A program made the position numbers and the translations under genes. Source: Acidimicrobiia bacterium (lineage in GTDB: Bacteria; Actinomycetota; Acidimicrobiia; Acidimicrobiales; CAIXPF01). From it: a DNA stretch of 64,000 bases. Positions 9,136-21,131 of the stretch are shown in pieces. The notes under the pieces are model-generated. The model saw only the letters and a program-made list of their open reading frames with translations. It was not told the origin of the DNA and ran no database searches. The stretch spans positions 62,001 to 126,000 of the forward strand of contig CANJRG010000003.1 of NCBI GenBank assembly GCA_947476745.1, in the 5' to 3' direction. Numbering within the stretch: the first letter of the stretch is position 1; each line of letters begins with the position of its first letter.

Positions 9136-9158
9136 CGGTCCGCCGGCGCTGCGGACCG
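9136..9158 (-). terminator. hairpin between MFS and L,D-transpeptidase genes
   Basis: Perfect 8-bp stem (9136-9143 with 9151-9158), 7-nt loop, flanked by a 12-bp direct repeat CCGCAACCGGGC (9125-9136 and 9155-9166). It lies just past the MFS stop on the minus strand. No T-tract. Confidence 0.4.
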
Positions 9159-9185
9159 CAACCGGGCCGGGCGGGGCGTGTGGCG

Positions 9186-10691
9186 TTAGGCGTCGGAGGG
9201 GTTGAGCTCCTCGAGCTCACGGCGTGCGGTCTCGGGATAGCGGGTGATCACCAGCACTGCCACGGCCACCGGGCCGACCGCGACGATGGCCATCGCCGGC
9301 CCGAACCGACCGAAGTACTCCGACAGGTGGCCGACGCTCAGCAGGCCGACCACGCTGCCCAGCACCGCACAGAGAGTGATCATGCCGTTGGCCCGTCCCC
9401 GAAGCCGAGTGGGGAACAGTTCGGGGCCGTACACGACGAGGGTGGGTATGACCAGGCCACCGAACAGGGTGCCGGCGATGGCACCCCACCACAGCAGCGC
9501 CCCGCCGAAGGCGAAGCTGACCAGGATGCCCGCCGACGCGCCGACCAGCCCGACGGCGCCGATCCGGCGCCGGCCGTAGACGTCGGCGAGGCGTCCGCCG
9601 AAGAACACCGCCAGGCCCGCCGGGGTGGAGGTGAGCAGGGTGAACATGGTGATCATGCCGGCGCTGAAGCCGCGTTCACCCCGGAGGTACTCGTTCTGCA
9701 GCTGTGACGCGGGTGCGGCGAACACGGTGGTGAGCATGGCCGAGGTGGCCAGCAACGCCAGACGGGACCGGTGCGCGGCCAGGCGTGGCCGCTCGGCGTC
9801 GTGGCGGTGCTCGTCGAAGCGGCGGCTTTCGCGTAGGCCACGTCCGGCCCGCCACGCCAGCGGCGCGAACAGCAGGGACAGGGCGAACACCAGCCGCCAC
9901 GAACGCGGGTCGATGTCGGCCAGCGGCAACATCCACACCACGACCCCCGCGCCGAGGCCGGCGCACATCGCCGACAGGCTGATGGCGTAGGCCCGCGCCC
10001 CGGCCGGCATCTCCTCGGCGAGGGCGACGGCTCGGACCACGTCGGCCCCGGTGGTCAGGCCCCGGGCCAGGACTTGGATCGCAGCAAAGGTGACCAGGCC
10101 GGTTGCCGCCGCGGTGAGCGAGCTTGCCACGCACGCGCCGACCAGCGTGACCAGCAGCACCCGCCGACGGCCGAGCCGGTCGGCGAGGGTGCTCGCCGCC
10201 AGGGCCACCAGGATGCCGATGCGGGTGGCGGCCTGGGCGGTGCCCTGGGCGGCGGGCCCGGCGCCGAACTCCCGGCCGGCGAAGGTCATCAGCTGCGAGA
10301 GCAGCGTCCCGATGTAGCCGCTGCAGATGGCCAGCATGACCAGCCGGGCCAGCGCGTCGACCTGCCGGGCGTCGAGCCGTTGCGGCGGGGCCCACCACGG
10401 CTGGCCCATGCGCTCACCGCGGCGTCGAAGCGACCGACGGAACAGGGGCCGGATCAGCCAGCCCCAGAACGGAACCTGAAGCTCGTAGCGGATCGTCTCG
10501 TGGGCCTGCGCAGTGCCGTGGTCGATTCGGATCCGGCGTTCGTAGGACGTGCACGGTCCGTCGGCCTGATTGAAGACGACCAGGTCAGCGCCGACTTCGG
10601 TGACGATCTCGGCCACCATCGCGTTGCGCGGCTGCTGCAGCAATGCCGGCGAGGACGGGTCGAAGGAGAAGGTTCGTAAGATCTCGGGCAT
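9186..10691 (-). CDS. MFS transporter with soluble N-terminal domain
   Basis: 501 residues from ATG 10691. Residues 1 to about 105 are soluble and resemble an SRPBCC-like/ligand-binding domain ([25 protein letters not shown]). Then follow about 12 membrane segments of the major facilitator fold, with the MFS loop motifs [12 protein letters not shown] (loop 2-3) and [14 protein letters not shown] (loop 8-9) and the sugar/general MFS motif [14 protein letters not shown]. Substrate is unknown. An in-frame ATG 60 nt upstream exists but would add a low-complexity stretch. It diverges from murA, 71 bp away. Confidence 0.85.
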   Translation of the reverse strand: MPEILRTFSFDPSSPALLQQPRNAMVAEIVTEVGADLVVFNQADGPCTSYERRIRIDHGTAQAHETIRYELQVPFWGWLIRPLFRRSLRRRGERMGQPWWAPPQRLDARQVDALARLVMLAICSGYIGTLLSQLMTFAGREFGAGPAAQGTAQAATRIGILVALAASTLADRLGRRRVLLVTLVGACVASSLTAAATGLVTFAAIQVLARGLTTGADVVRAVALAEEMPAGARAYAISLSAMCAGLGAGVVVWMLPLADIDPRSWRLVFALSLLFAPLAWRAGRGLRESRRFDEHRHDAERPRLAAHRSRLALLATSAMLTTVFAAPASQLQNEYLRGERGFSAGMITMFTLLTSTPAGLAVFFGGRLADVYGRRRIGAVGLVGASAGILVSFAFGGALLWWGAIAGTLFGGLVIPTLVVYGPELFPTRLRGRANGMITLCAVLGSVVGLLSVGHLSEYFGRFGPAMAIVAVGPVAVAVLVITRYPETARRELEELNPSDA

Positions 10692-10762
10692 GGAGCACCC
10701 ACCGGCGCACGGGCCGCTCCATCGACGTGCGAAGGGCCGGGGCGCGAGCATACTGGCGGGTC

Positions 10763-12013
10763 ATGGCCGCTCTTGTCGTCCGCCCGTCGGGCCCCCTCGA
10801 GGGCTCGGTCACCGTGAGTGGCGCGAAGAACAGCGTGCTCAAGCTGCTGGCCGCCACCGTCCTGGCCCCTGGCCGCTACCGCCTGCACAACGTGCCCGAC
10901 ATCGCAGATGTGGCCTGGATGAGCGATCTGCTGGTCGCCATGGGCATGCAGACCTCGCGCCCGGCGCCGGGTGAGCTGGTGGTCGACGCCCCCGACGAGC
11001 TGGTCCCCGAGGCGCCCTACGAGCTGGTCGAGAAGATGCGGGCCTCCATCGTGGTGCTCGGCCCGTTGCTGGCCCGCTTCGGGCGGGCCCGGGTGTCGCT
11101 GCCGGGGGGCGACGATTTCGGCTCACGCCCCATCGACATGCACCTCGAGGCGTTGCGGACCCTCGGCGCGTCCGTCGAGCTGGCCCACGGCTTCGTCGAG
11201 GCCCGCGCCGACCGGTTGCGCGGGGCGCGCATCGGGCTGGACTTCCCCAGCGTCGGCGCGACCGAGAACGCCATGATGGCCGCGGTCCTGGCCGAGGGCA
11301 CCACCGTCATCGACAACGCGGCCCGTGAGCCCGAGATCGTCGATCTGGCGGCGTTCCTCAACCGCATGGGGGCGGTGGTGCGCTTCGCCGGCAGCTCCAC
11401 CATCGAGATCGACGGGGTGCGCGAGCTGCACCCGGTGGAGCACACCCTCATCCCCGACCGCATCGAGACCGCCACCTACCTGGCCGCGGTGGGTATCGCC
11501 GGCGGCGAGATCATCATCGCCGGCGCCCGCCCCGACCACATGGACCTGCTGGTGCACAAGCTCGGCCAGATGGGCATGCGGATCTCGCCGTGCAACGAGG
11601 GCCTGTGGGCGATGGCCCCGCGCCGGCTCAGCGCCGTGGACGTGTCGACCCTGCCGTACCCGGGGCTGGCGACGGACTACAAGCCGCTGCTGGTGGCGAT
11701 GCTGTCGGTGGCCGACGGCGTGGCCATCGTGACCGAGAACATCTTCTCGGGTCGGTTCCGCTACGTCGACGAGTTGGTGCGCATGGGCGCCGACGTGCGC
11801 ACCGACGGCCATCACGCCATCGTGCGGGGCCGGGAGTGGCTCTCTGGCGCTCCGGTACGGGCCCATGACATCCGGGCCGGTGCCGCAGTGGTGCTGGCCG
11901 GGCTTCGGGCCCAGGGCGAGACCACCGTGACCGACGCCGAGCACATCGACCGCGGCTACGAGCGCTTCGTCGAGAAGCTGCGGGGCCTCGGGGCCGACAT
12001 CGAACGCAAGTGA
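10763..12013 (+). CDS. murA: UDP-N-acetylglucosamine 1-carboxyvinyltransferase MurA
   Basis: First committed peptidoglycan step (PEP + UDP-GlcNAc). 416 residues, full length. Conserved Lys22 (GAKNS) is present. The active-site loop reads [11 protein letters not shown]: the position of the usual fosfomycin-binding Cys (Cys115 in E. coli) is Asp117, as in mycobacteria, so the enzyme should be intrinsically insensitive to fosfomycin. CATACT (10749-10754) lies 8 nt before ATG 10763, a leaderless layout. The frame runs open upstream, but the protein family begins here. Confidence 0.96.
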   Translation: MAALVVRPSGPLEGSVTVSGAKNSVLKLLAATVLAPGRYRLHNVPDIADVAWMSDLLVAMGMQTSRPAPGELVVDAPDELVPEAPYELVEKMRASIVVLGPLLARFGRARVSLPGGDDFGSRPIDMHLEALRTLGASVELAHGFVEARADRLRGARIGLDFPSVGATENAMMAAVLAEGTTVIDNAAREPEIVDLAAFLNRMGAVVRFAGSSTIEIDGVRELHPVEHTLIPDRIETATYLAAVGIAGGEIIIAGARPDHMDLLVHKLGQMGMRISPCNEGLWAMAPRRLSAVDVSTLPYPGLATDYKPLLVAMLSVADGVAIVTENIFSGRFRYVDELVRMGADVRTDGHHAIVRGREWLSGAPVRAHDIRAGAAVVLAGLRAQGETTVTDAEHIDRGYERFVEKLRGLGADIERK

Positions 12014-12040
12014 CCGCCACACCGAGGGCATCGGTCCGCT

Positions 12041-12100
12041 GAGGGACCGGCCCGCTCCGGTCGGTGGAGGGAGGGACCGGCCCGCTCCGGTCGGTGGAGG
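12041..12100. repeat. 30-bp perfect tandem duplication
   Basis: Two identical 30-bp units (12041-12070, 12071-12100) between the convergent murA and small membrane protein genes. Each unit contains the same small hairpin GACCGG-CCCGCT-CCGGTC. A second duplicated element, CCGGTCGGTTCAGG, follows at about 12103-12132. Confidence 0.9.
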
Positions 12101-12111
12101 GTCCGGTCGGT

Positions 12112-12366
12112 TCAGGCGCCGGTCGGTTCAGGCCCCGCCTGGTCCGCCTGGTCCGCCGGGTCGGGCTGATCGGCTCGGTCGGCCCGGTCACCCGGGGCGC
12201 CCGACGGCGGGTCGTCGGGGTTGCCGGCCCGTTCGGCCAGCGCGGCCCTGGCCCGCCGGTTGGCCAGCACCAGCAGGCCGGCCACCAGGACCACCGGCGC
12301 CGCCACCATCAGCAGCTCGTCCCAGCCGCCCTGGTGCGCCAGGAGTAGAGCGATCTCGGTGAGCAT
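12112..12366 (-). CDS. small single-span membrane protein
   Basis: 84 residues from ATG 12366 (an in-frame ATG at 12384 is possible). A hydrophobic helix (LLMVAAPVVLVAGLLVLANRR) is followed by a short basic stretch and an Asp/Pro/Gln-rich tail made of ADQ/DPA repeats. Function unknown. It is transcribed away from the divergent nifU-like gene, about 115 bp apart. Confidence 0.55.
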   Translation of the reverse strand: MLTEIALLLAHQGGWDELLMVAAPVVLVAGLLVLANRRARAALAERAGNPDDPPSGAPGDRADRADQPDPADQADQAGPEPTGA

Positions 12367-12480
12367 GGTGCCAGTCTGGAACATGACGGGGTCCTGTGGG
12401 GTTACGGTGGGCAGCCGTTGATTTCGTCGCGATGCTGTGCGGGCACCACAATTGTCGGATCCGGCAAGGAAAAGGAAACC

Positions 12481-12750
12481 ATGCTGCGCCCCAAGGTCGA
12501 AGAGGTCATCGAGATCGTCCGTCCCATCATCCAGGCCGACAAGGGCGATGTCGTGCTGCACGACGTCGACGAGGAGACCGGCCTGGTGACCGTGGAGCTG
12601 GTCGGGGCCTGTGTGAGCTGTCCCGCCTCGAGCCAGACCCTCAAGGCGGGTCTGGAGCGCATCATGAAAGACCGCGTGCCGGGGGTGACCGAGGTCGTCA
12701 ACATCGGCGAGACCCTCGGCGAGGTCCGGGAGACGTCGGTCTCCCTCTAA
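12481..12750 (+). CDS. NifU-like Fe-S scaffold (Nfu domain)
   Basis: 89 residues, essentially a single Nfu domain that binds a transient Fe-S cluster for delivery to apoproteins. The paired cysteines are in VGACVSCPASSQTL (CxxC), and the C-terminal half has PGVTEVVN. ATG 12481 is preceded by a purine-rich AAGGAAAAGGAAA ribosome-binding region. The meaB-like gene follows after 13 bp, so they are probably cotranscribed. Confidence 0.92.
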   Translation: MLRPKVEEVIEIVRPIIQADKGDVVLHDVDEETGLVTVELVGACVSCPASSQTLKAGLERIMKDRVPGVTEVVNIGETLGEVRETSVSL

Positions 12751-12763
12751 CACTGGAGTTGCG

Positions 12764-13732
12764 GTGCGCAAGGCGTCGCCCGAAGAGCTGATCGAGCGCG
12801 CCCGAGCCGGGCAGCGCGGCCCCCTGGCCCGGTTGTTGTCCCTGGTCGAACGCGGTGGCGAGCCGGCACGCGCCGTCGGGCGGCTGACCTTCCCGCTGGC
12901 GGGGTCGGCCCACACGGTGGGTATCACCGGTGCGCCTGGGGCAGGCAAGTCGACGCTGACCAGTGCGCTGGTCGGGCACATGCGCTCCCTCGAGCTCGAG
13001 GCGGCGGTGCTGGCCATCGACCCGTCCTCGCCGTTCACCGGCGGGGCCATCCTCGGCGACCGGGTCAGGATGGGCGACCACTCGCTCGACCAGGGTGTGT
13101 TCATCCGCTCGATGGCCACCCGGGGCCAGCTCGGCGGGTTGGCCCTCGCCACTCCTGCTGCGGTCCGGGTGCTCGACGCCGTGGGGTTCGGTTGGGTGCT
13201 CGTCGAGACCGTCGGCGTGGGCCAGGTCGAGGTGGAGATCGCCGGGGCCGCTGACACCACGGTGGTGGTGGTCAACCCTGGCTGGGGTGACTCCGTACAG
13301 GCCAACAAGGCCGGGCTGATGGAGATCGCCGACATCTTCGTGATCAACAAGGCCGATCGACCGGGCGTCAACGACACCCGCCGGGACCTCGAGCAGATGC
13401 TCGAGCTGTCCCAGCTGGGCAGTTGGCAGCCGCCGATCGTGGCCACCGTCGGCCACAGCGGCGAGGGCGTGGACCAGCTCTGGCAGGCGCTCGTCGACCA
13501 TCGGGCCCACCTTGAAAGCAGTGGCGAGGGCGCGGCCCGTCGGGCCCGCCGGGCCGACGACGAGCTTCGCCGGATCCTCACCGAGGCGGTGCTCGAACGG
13601 GCGGACCGGGTGTGGGGGGCCTCCGACGGTGTGGCGCTGCGGGCCGAGGTCGCGGCGCGCCGGATCGATCCCTACCGGGCGGTGGAGACGCTGCTGGGGG
13701 CGGCGGACGACCCGGCCAACGATCTGGGCTGA
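12764..13732 (+). CDS. meaB: MeaB/ArgK-type GTPase
   Basis: G3E-type P-loop GTPase that protects or loads adenosylcobalamin-dependent acyl-CoA mutases. 322 residues with Walker A GAPGAGKST, the family block AIDPSSPFTGGAILGDR, RSMATRGQLGGLA, VETVGVGQ (switch/Walker B region) and NKAD specificity motif. GTG start at 12764, preceded by GGAG. No mutase gene lies in the window, so its partner is elsewhere. Confidence 0.92.
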   Translation: MRKASPEELIERARAGQRGPLARLLSLVERGGEPARAVGRLTFPLAGSAHTVGITGAPGAGKSTLTSALVGHMRSLELEAAVLAIDPSSPFTGGAILGDRVRMGDHSLDQGVFIRSMATRGQLGGLALATPAAVRVLDAVGFGWVLVETVGVGQVEVEIAGAADTTVVVVNPGWGDSVQANKAGLMEIADIFVINKADRPGVNDTRRDLEQMLELSQLGSWQPPIVATVGHSGEGVDQLWQALVDHRAHLESSGEGAARRARRADDELRRILTEAVLERADRVWGASDGVALRAEVAARRIDPYRAVETLLGAADDPANDLG

Positions 13733-13756
13733 ACCGCGCATGCCCGGCTCGCCGAG

Positions 13757-13838
13757 GCCGGGTCAGCACTGCCGGGTCAGCACTGCCGGGTCAGCACTGC
13801 CGGGTCAGCACTGCCGGGTCAGCACTGCCGGGTCAGCA
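13757..13838. repeat. 14-bp tandem repeat, 6 copies
   Basis: Unit GCCGGGTCAGCACT at 13757, 13771, 13785, 13799, 13813 and 13827 (last copy 12 of 14 bases). It lies between the convergent meaB and glgP genes. The glgP stop codon (13835-13833) is inside the last unit. On the minus strand every unit holds a TGA, and because 14 is not a multiple of 3, all three frames are closed. Confidence 0.97.
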
Positions 13839-16370
13839 GGCCCAGGCCACGAGGCCGAGGCCGAGCGGCGGGGAGAGGTCCTCGCGGGCGGTGACGACGC
13901 GCACGGTGTACCCGTACCGTCCGGCCTGCGCCGGGGTGAAGCGGACGGCGTAGCGGCGGTGCTGGTCGTCGACGGCTCCGTCGTCGTGCATCACCACGAC
14001 CGTCGGGCGAACCAGCTCGCCGCCCTCGCCGACGGGGCCGTGCAGCACCTGGACCTCGACGTCGTCGCCCGAGAGCGGGCCGAGGGCCACCTGAGCGTGC
14101 ACCGACACCTCGTGGCCGACCTCGAGCGCGGTCGGCGCCGGCCCGGCGCGGTCGACGTGGACCTGGTGCCAGGCCCGCTGGACCCGTTCCTTCCAGGCGT
14201 TCAGCTCGCGTCCGGCGGCGAACCCGTCGCTGGGGGTGTACAGCCGCACCGATCGTTCGGCGATGGGCTCGTAGAGCTGCGTCACGTAGTCACGAACCAT
14301 GCGCTGGGCGGTCACCTCGTGGCCCAACGTCCGCCAGGCGGTGCGCATGCGTTGCACCCAGCCATGCGGCAGCCCATCGCCGCCCCGGTCGTAGAACAGC
14401 GGGACGATCTGGGCCTCGAGCAGGCCGAACAGGGAGTCGGCCTCCATCCGGTCGCGCTGGTCGAGGTCCTCGACCATCTCTGCGGAGGTGATGGCCCAGC
14501 CGTTGTCGCCGGTGAACATCTCGTCCCACCAGCCGTCGAGAATCGAACAGTTCAACGCCCCGTTGAGCGCCGCCTTCTCTCCGGAGGTACCACACGCCTC
14601 GAACGGCCGTCGCGGGGTGTTCAGCCAGACGTCGGCTCCTTGGTAGAGGGGCCGGGCCACCGAGATGTCGTAGTCGTCGAGGAACGCGAAGCGGTGGCGG
14701 ATGCCCAGCTCGTGGGAGAACGCCACGATCTGGCGGATCAGTTCCTTGCCGCCGTCGTCGGCCGGGTGGGCCTTGCCGGCGAACACGAACTGCACCGGCC
14801 GGGCGGGGTCGAGCAGCAGGGCCCGCAGCCGCTCCGGCTGGGACAGCAGCAGGTTGGCGCGTTTGTAGGTGGCGAAACGGCGGGCGAAGCAGATGGTCAG
14901 CGCCTCGGGATCCAGGGCGGTGTCGGTCCAGGCCGCGTCGCTGGGGGAGTAGCCGCGCTCGAGTTGGGAACGGTGAAGCTGCTCGCGGACGAACCGGACG
15001 AGCCGCTCCGTCCCGATGCGACGGGTCGACCACACCGCGTCGGTGGACAGTTCGCCGACGTCGTCCCACGCCTCGAGGTCCGCTCCCGACCAGTCGGTGC
15101 CGACGTGGGCGCTCAGCAGCTCGTCGACCTCGGGCGAGACCCAGCTCGGGCCGTGCACGCCGTTGGTGATCGAGCTGATCGGGACCTCCTCGCCGGGCAC
15201 GCCGGGCCACAGGTCGGCGAACATGGCCCGGCTCACCTCGCCGTGCAGCGCCGACACCCCGTTGGAGCGCGCCGCGAGCCGCAGGCCCATGACCGCCATG
15301 TTGAAACGCTCCTCCGGCGGCTCGCCCAGCCGCTGGCCGATGCGCATCAGCTCGTCGGTGCTCAGCCCGCATTCCTGGGCCCAACGGCCGAAATACCGTT
15401 CGATGAGCTCGCGTGGGAAGCGGTCGATACCGGCCGGTACGGGCGTGTGGGTGGTGAACAGGCAGCCCGACCGGGCCACCTCCACCGCCTCGGGGTAGGT
15501 GAGGCCGTGCTCGGTGATCAGCTCGCGGATGCGTTCGAGCCCGAGGAATCCGGCATGGCCCTCGTTGGTGTGGAAGACCTGGCAGTGCAGACCCAGCGCC
15601 CGCAGCGCCCGGACCCCGCCCACGCCGAGCAGGATCTCCTGGCGCAGGCGGTGCTCGGTGTCGCCGCCGTAGAGCCGGTCGGTGACGCCACGGACCTCGT
15701 CGGGGTTGGCGTCGAGGTCGGTGTCGAGCAGATAGAGCTGCACCCGGCCGACATCGGCCCGCCACAGCTGCGCGGTGGTGGCGGTGCCGTCGAGGTCGAC
15801 CTCGACGGTGACCCCCTCGACGAGGTGGATGGCGAGCGCGAAGGGGTCGAGGTCGGGGTAGCGCTCCTGCTGCCAGCCGTCGACCGAGAGCGATTGGCGG
15901 AAGTAGCCGTGGCGGTAGAACAGCCCCACGCCCACCACCGGCACCCCGAGGTCGGACGCCGCTTTGAGATGGTCGCCGGCGAGCACCCCGAGGCCACCCG
16001 AGTACTGCGGAAGGGCCTCGCTGATGCCGAACTCGGGGGAGAAGTAGCCGATGTGGCCGATGTGGCCGGCACTGTGCTGCTGGAACCAGCGGGGGGCCCG
16101 TAGGTAGTGGTCGAGGTCCTCGAGCCCGGCGGCCAGGGCGGTCAGGTAGGCCGGATCGGCGGCGAGCTGGTCGAGCCGGCGGGGGTCGACCGCGGCGAGC
16201 AGCCGGACAGGGTCGTGGCCCACCTCGTCGAAACGCTGCGGGTCGATCGCGGCGAACAGCTCACGGGTGCGCCGGTCCCAGGACCAGCGCAGGTTCATCG
16301 CCAGGATCTCCAACCCGCGCAGGGCGGTCGGCAGGTAGGGACGGACCGTGAAACTCTGCAGGGCCTTCAT
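13833..16370 (-). CDS. glgP: alpha-glucan (glycogen) phosphorylase
   Basis: GT35 phosphorylase releasing glucose-1-phosphate from glycogen-like glucan. 845 residues, of the actinobacterial type with an added N-terminal domain (NLRWSWDRRTRELF). Catalytic features: YSGGLGVLAGDHLK, HTNEGHAGF, FARRFATYKRANL, and the PLP-lysine motif GTSGEKAALNGALNCSI. TAGCGT (16385-16380) lies 9 nt before ATG 16370. It belongs to the alpha-glucan locus although it faces away from glgE. Confidence 0.95.
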   Translation of the reverse strand: MKALQSFTVRPYLPTALRGLEILAMNLRWSWDRRTRELFAAIDPQRFDEVGHDPVRLLAAVDPRRLDQLAADPAYLTALAAGLEDLDHYLRAPRWFQQHSAGHIGHIGYFSPEFGISEALPQYSGGLGVLAGDHLKAASDLGVPVVGVGLFYRHGYFRQSLSVDGWQQERYPDLDPFALAIHLVEGVTVEVDLDGTATTAQLWRADVGRVQLYLLDTDLDANPDEVRGVTDRLYGGDTEHRLRQEILLGVGGVRALRALGLHCQVFHTNEGHAGFLGLERIRELITEHGLTYPEAVEVARSGCLFTTHTPVPAGIDRFPRELIERYFGRWAQECGLSTDELMRIGQRLGEPPEERFNMAVMGLRLAARSNGVSALHGEVSRAMFADLWPGVPGEEVPISSITNGVHGPSWVSPEVDELLSAHVGTDWSGADLEAWDDVGELSTDAVWSTRRIGTERLVRFVREQLHRSQLERGYSPSDAAWTDTALDPEALTICFARRFATYKRANLLLSQPERLRALLLDPARPVQFVFAGKAHPADDGGKELIRQIVAFSHELGIRHRFAFLDDYDISVARPLYQGADVWLNTPRRPFEACGTSGEKAALNGALNCSILDGWWDEMFTGDNGWAITSAEMVEDLDQRDRMEADSLFGLLEAQIVPLFYDRGGDGLPHGWVQRMRTAWRTLGHEVTAQRMVRDYVTQLYEPIAERSVRLYTPSDGFAAGRELNAWKERVQRAWHQVHVDRAGPAPTALEVGHEVSVHAQVALGPLSGDDVEVQVLHGPVGEGGELVRPTVVVMHDDGAVDDQHRRYAVRFTPAQAGRYGYTVRVVTAREDLSPPLGLGLVAWAC

Positions 16371-16455
16371 GGTGCATGGACGCTACCGACCGTTGCCGTC
16401 GAGACGGCCCGCGACGTCGGATTCCGGCAACGTTGTGCCCTCCGGCACGCCGAGC

Positions 16456-16499
16456 ACGCCCGGCGTGCCGGGTACGCCCGGCGTGCCGGGTACGCCCGG
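16456..16499. repeat. 18-bp tandem repeat, 2.4 copies
   Basis: Unit ACGCCCGGCGTGCCGGGT at 16456-16473 and 16474-16491, plus 8 bases. It lies between the esterase stop and the glgP start (both genes on minus). The sequence is self-complementary (GGCGT...ACGCC), so it could fold into a hairpin that terminates the esterase message. Confidence 0.85.
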
Positions 16500-16505
16500 G
16501 GGTCC

Positions 16506-17435
16506 TCAGGCCAGGACCCGACGGCAGAACCCGCCGACCCATTCCTGGGCCTGCTTGGATGCGTCCAGCACGCCCCAGTTGCCCCACAACGTGTGGATCT
16601 GACCCAACCACCGGCGAGCGGTCACCTCATTGCCCGCCGCGGTCAACGCCGCGGCGTAAGCCTCGCCCTCGTCGCGCAGCGGGTCGTGCTCGGCGGTCAG
16701 GATCAGCGCAGGCGGCAGGTCACGGAGGTTCGCAGCCCGCAGCGGCGAGGCGAGGGTGTTGCGCCGGCGCCGGCTGTGCGGGATGTACTGCTTCCAGAAC
16801 CACTCCATCAACGGCTCGGTCAGCACGTAGCCCTCGCCGTTGTCGATGTGCGAGGCCCGGGTGGGGTCGTAGTCGGTGACCGGGGTGACCAGCGCCTGGC
16901 CCCGCAGCGCCGGGCCGCCCTCGTCACGGATGCGTTGTGCCGTCACCGTGGCGAGGTTGCCACCGGCGCTCCAGCCCGCGACCATCATGCGGGAAGGGTC
17001 GCCGCCGAATGCCTCGACGTGCTCGCCGAGCCAGACCGTGGCGGCGTAGGCATCGTCGATGGCGGCGGGGAACCGGTGCTCGGGCGCGTGGCGATAGTCG
17101 ACGGACACCACCATCGCCTTGCTCGAGACGGCCAGCTGGCGGCAGGCCGGATCGTCCCCGTCGAGGTCGCCGAGCACCCAACCGCCGCCGTGGAAGTAGA
17201 CGATCACCGGCAGGGGTGATTTGGTCGTGGTGGCGTAGAGGCGAGCCCCGAGCGGGCCGGTGGCCCCGTGGACGCCGACCGTCTCCACCCGTTTGACCGC
17301 CGGGCCCGGTGGCCGGGTGGCCCGGCCGGCCGCGAGCATGGCGCGCACCGCATCGGGCTTCATCGTCTCGGGACGCGGAAGGTTCAGCGTCCCCAGGAAA
17401 TCCAGCAGTGCTCGGGTCTGCGCATCGACGGCCAT
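16506..17435 (-). CDS. HSL-family alpha/beta hydrolase (esterase)
   Basis: 309-residue esterase of the hormone-sensitive-lipase family. The oxyanion motif YFHGGGWVLGD, nucleophile elbow GWSAGGN, acid in AEHDPLRDEGE and His in GQIHTLWG are all present. No signal peptide, so it is cytoplasmic. TACGTT (17449-17444) lies 8 nt before ATG 17435. It separates glgP from glgE and faces away from glgE; any link to glucan metabolism is only positional. Confidence 0.9.
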   Translation of the reverse strand: MAVDAQTRALLDFLGTLNLPRPETMKPDAVRAMLAAGRATRPPGPAVKRVETVGVHGATGPLGARLYATTTKSPLPVIVYFHGGGWVLGDLDGDDPACRQLAVSSKAMVVSVDYRHAPEHRFPAAIDDAYAATVWLGEHVEAFGGDPSRMMVAGWSAGGNLATVTAQRIRDEGGPALRGQALVTPVTDYDPTRASHIDNGEGYVLTEPLMEWFWKQYIPHSRRRRNTLASPLRAANLRDLPPALILTAEHDPLRDEGEAYAAALTAAGNEVTARRWLGQIHTLWGNWGVLDASKQAQEWVGGFCRRVLA

Positions 17436-17515
17436 GGCCGCGAAACGTAGCGGTTCCTCCCGGCGTCTGCTTCCGCCCCGTTAGGTGGTCCTGCCGCGCC
17501 GGTAGCCTTGGCAGG

Positions 17516-19450
<1,935 letters not shown>

Positions 19451-21131
19451 GCCGTTCGGGTCGGTCGGCCCGCTGCAGCACCGTCACGACACGGACCTTG
19501 GGTCGCACGGCGGTGAAGGCCCCGATCACGATGAACAGGGCTGCGACGGCGAGGGCCACCCGCACCCAGTCGACCTCGGTGGTCCGCACCACTGCTTCGG
19601 GCAGCACCCCGACGGTCGCATCGATGGCGGCCGGTCCGAACAGCGGGTCGGCGCTGGCGGAGGTGGCGAGCTCGATGAGGTTCTCCGGTGTCGGTCGCGT
19701 CACGATCGTGCGCCCAGCCGAAAGTGACGCCGGCCCTGCCGGTCCTGCCGGCGACGTCGGTGCCGTGGGCACGGCACCCGACGTCGGAGCGGTGGTGGGC
19801 AGGGTCGCGGTGGTGGCGGGCGGAGCTTCGTCGTCGGGGCCGTTGGTGGGGTCGGGCGTGCTGTTGGAACCGTCCTCGGGCGTACCGGCCGGGGTGGTCG
19901 TCGGCCCGGAGGTCGGCCCACCAGCGGCACCGACCGGCGATTTCTCTGTCGTCGGGGTCGGATCGCTGTTGTGGCCGAGCCGGAAGGCCAGCAGCTCGCC
20001 GGGCGACGTCGCGACGATGCCGACGAGTTCCACGGTGCCGTCACCGTCGAGATCGGCCGTGGTGAAGCCGCCGAGCGGCTCCGTGCTGACCGTCAGCGCG
20101 TCCCAGCGGCCTGCGGTGAAGAGGTGGACCGGCGCCCCGGTTCGGCCTGGTGCGGCGAGATCGAGGTCACCGTCGCCGTCGAGATCGACGAGGGCGAGGC
20201 TCCGGCCGGCCCGTCCGGACGACGCGACGGTCGACGCCAGTGGCCGCCCGGTGGCGGACGCCGTCAACAACGCGATGGGCCCGGCGCCGTCGTAGGGGCC
20301 GAGGACGAGGTCGAGCCGCCCGTCGCCGGTGACGTCGCCGGCAGTTGCGGTGCCGGTAGCCGAGCCGCCCAGCGCCGTCGCGGGCCAGGTACCGGCAGGG
20401 ACGTGCTCCAGCAGGATGGTGCCGGCCACGAGGTCGACGTCGCCGTCGCCGTCGACGTCGCCGGCGAACAGCCCGGCCCCGTCGGCGACATCGATCCGCT
20501 TGTCAGACCAGCCGGTCGCCGACGCCGTCCATTCCTGCAGGGCGCTTTCGGACCGCGTGGCCACGTCGATCCGGCTGTCGCCGCCGAGGTCCCCGGTGAC
20601 CAGGTCGTCGGGCAGGCCGTCGGGATGCACGCCGATGGGGTGCGCGGCCCACGCCGCGGCCGGTGCGCCCGGGTTTTCCAGCCACGTCACCGTCACCGGG
20701 GCGATGGCGGCGGGGCCGTCGGCGGTCGCGACGATCACGACGAGGTCGATATCGCCGTCACCGTCGAGGTCCGCGGCTCGGCACGGGCCGGCGAACACGG
20801 TGCCGGCCGTGGCGTGGGCGATCTCGACGTACGGGCCATCGGGCAGGGTCCGGCGGCGGATCGCCGTCTGGTTCGCGGGGGTGGCACCGCTGCCGCTGAA
20901 CAGGGCCGCTGGGTCCGACGAGCCGGGTCCGGCCGCCTCGATGCAGCCGCCGGCGGCGCCGGTGCCGATAACCTCACGCTGGATCACGAACGACGAGCCG
21001 ACTACCGGCGAGGCCAGGGCGACGACGAGCCCGGCAGCACCAACTACCAGGCCTGATCGGAGGGCGTCTCGTCGTCGCACAGGTCAGGTATCGACGGTCG
21101 GGACCACGTTCTTGACCTCCCCTCGCGGGGT

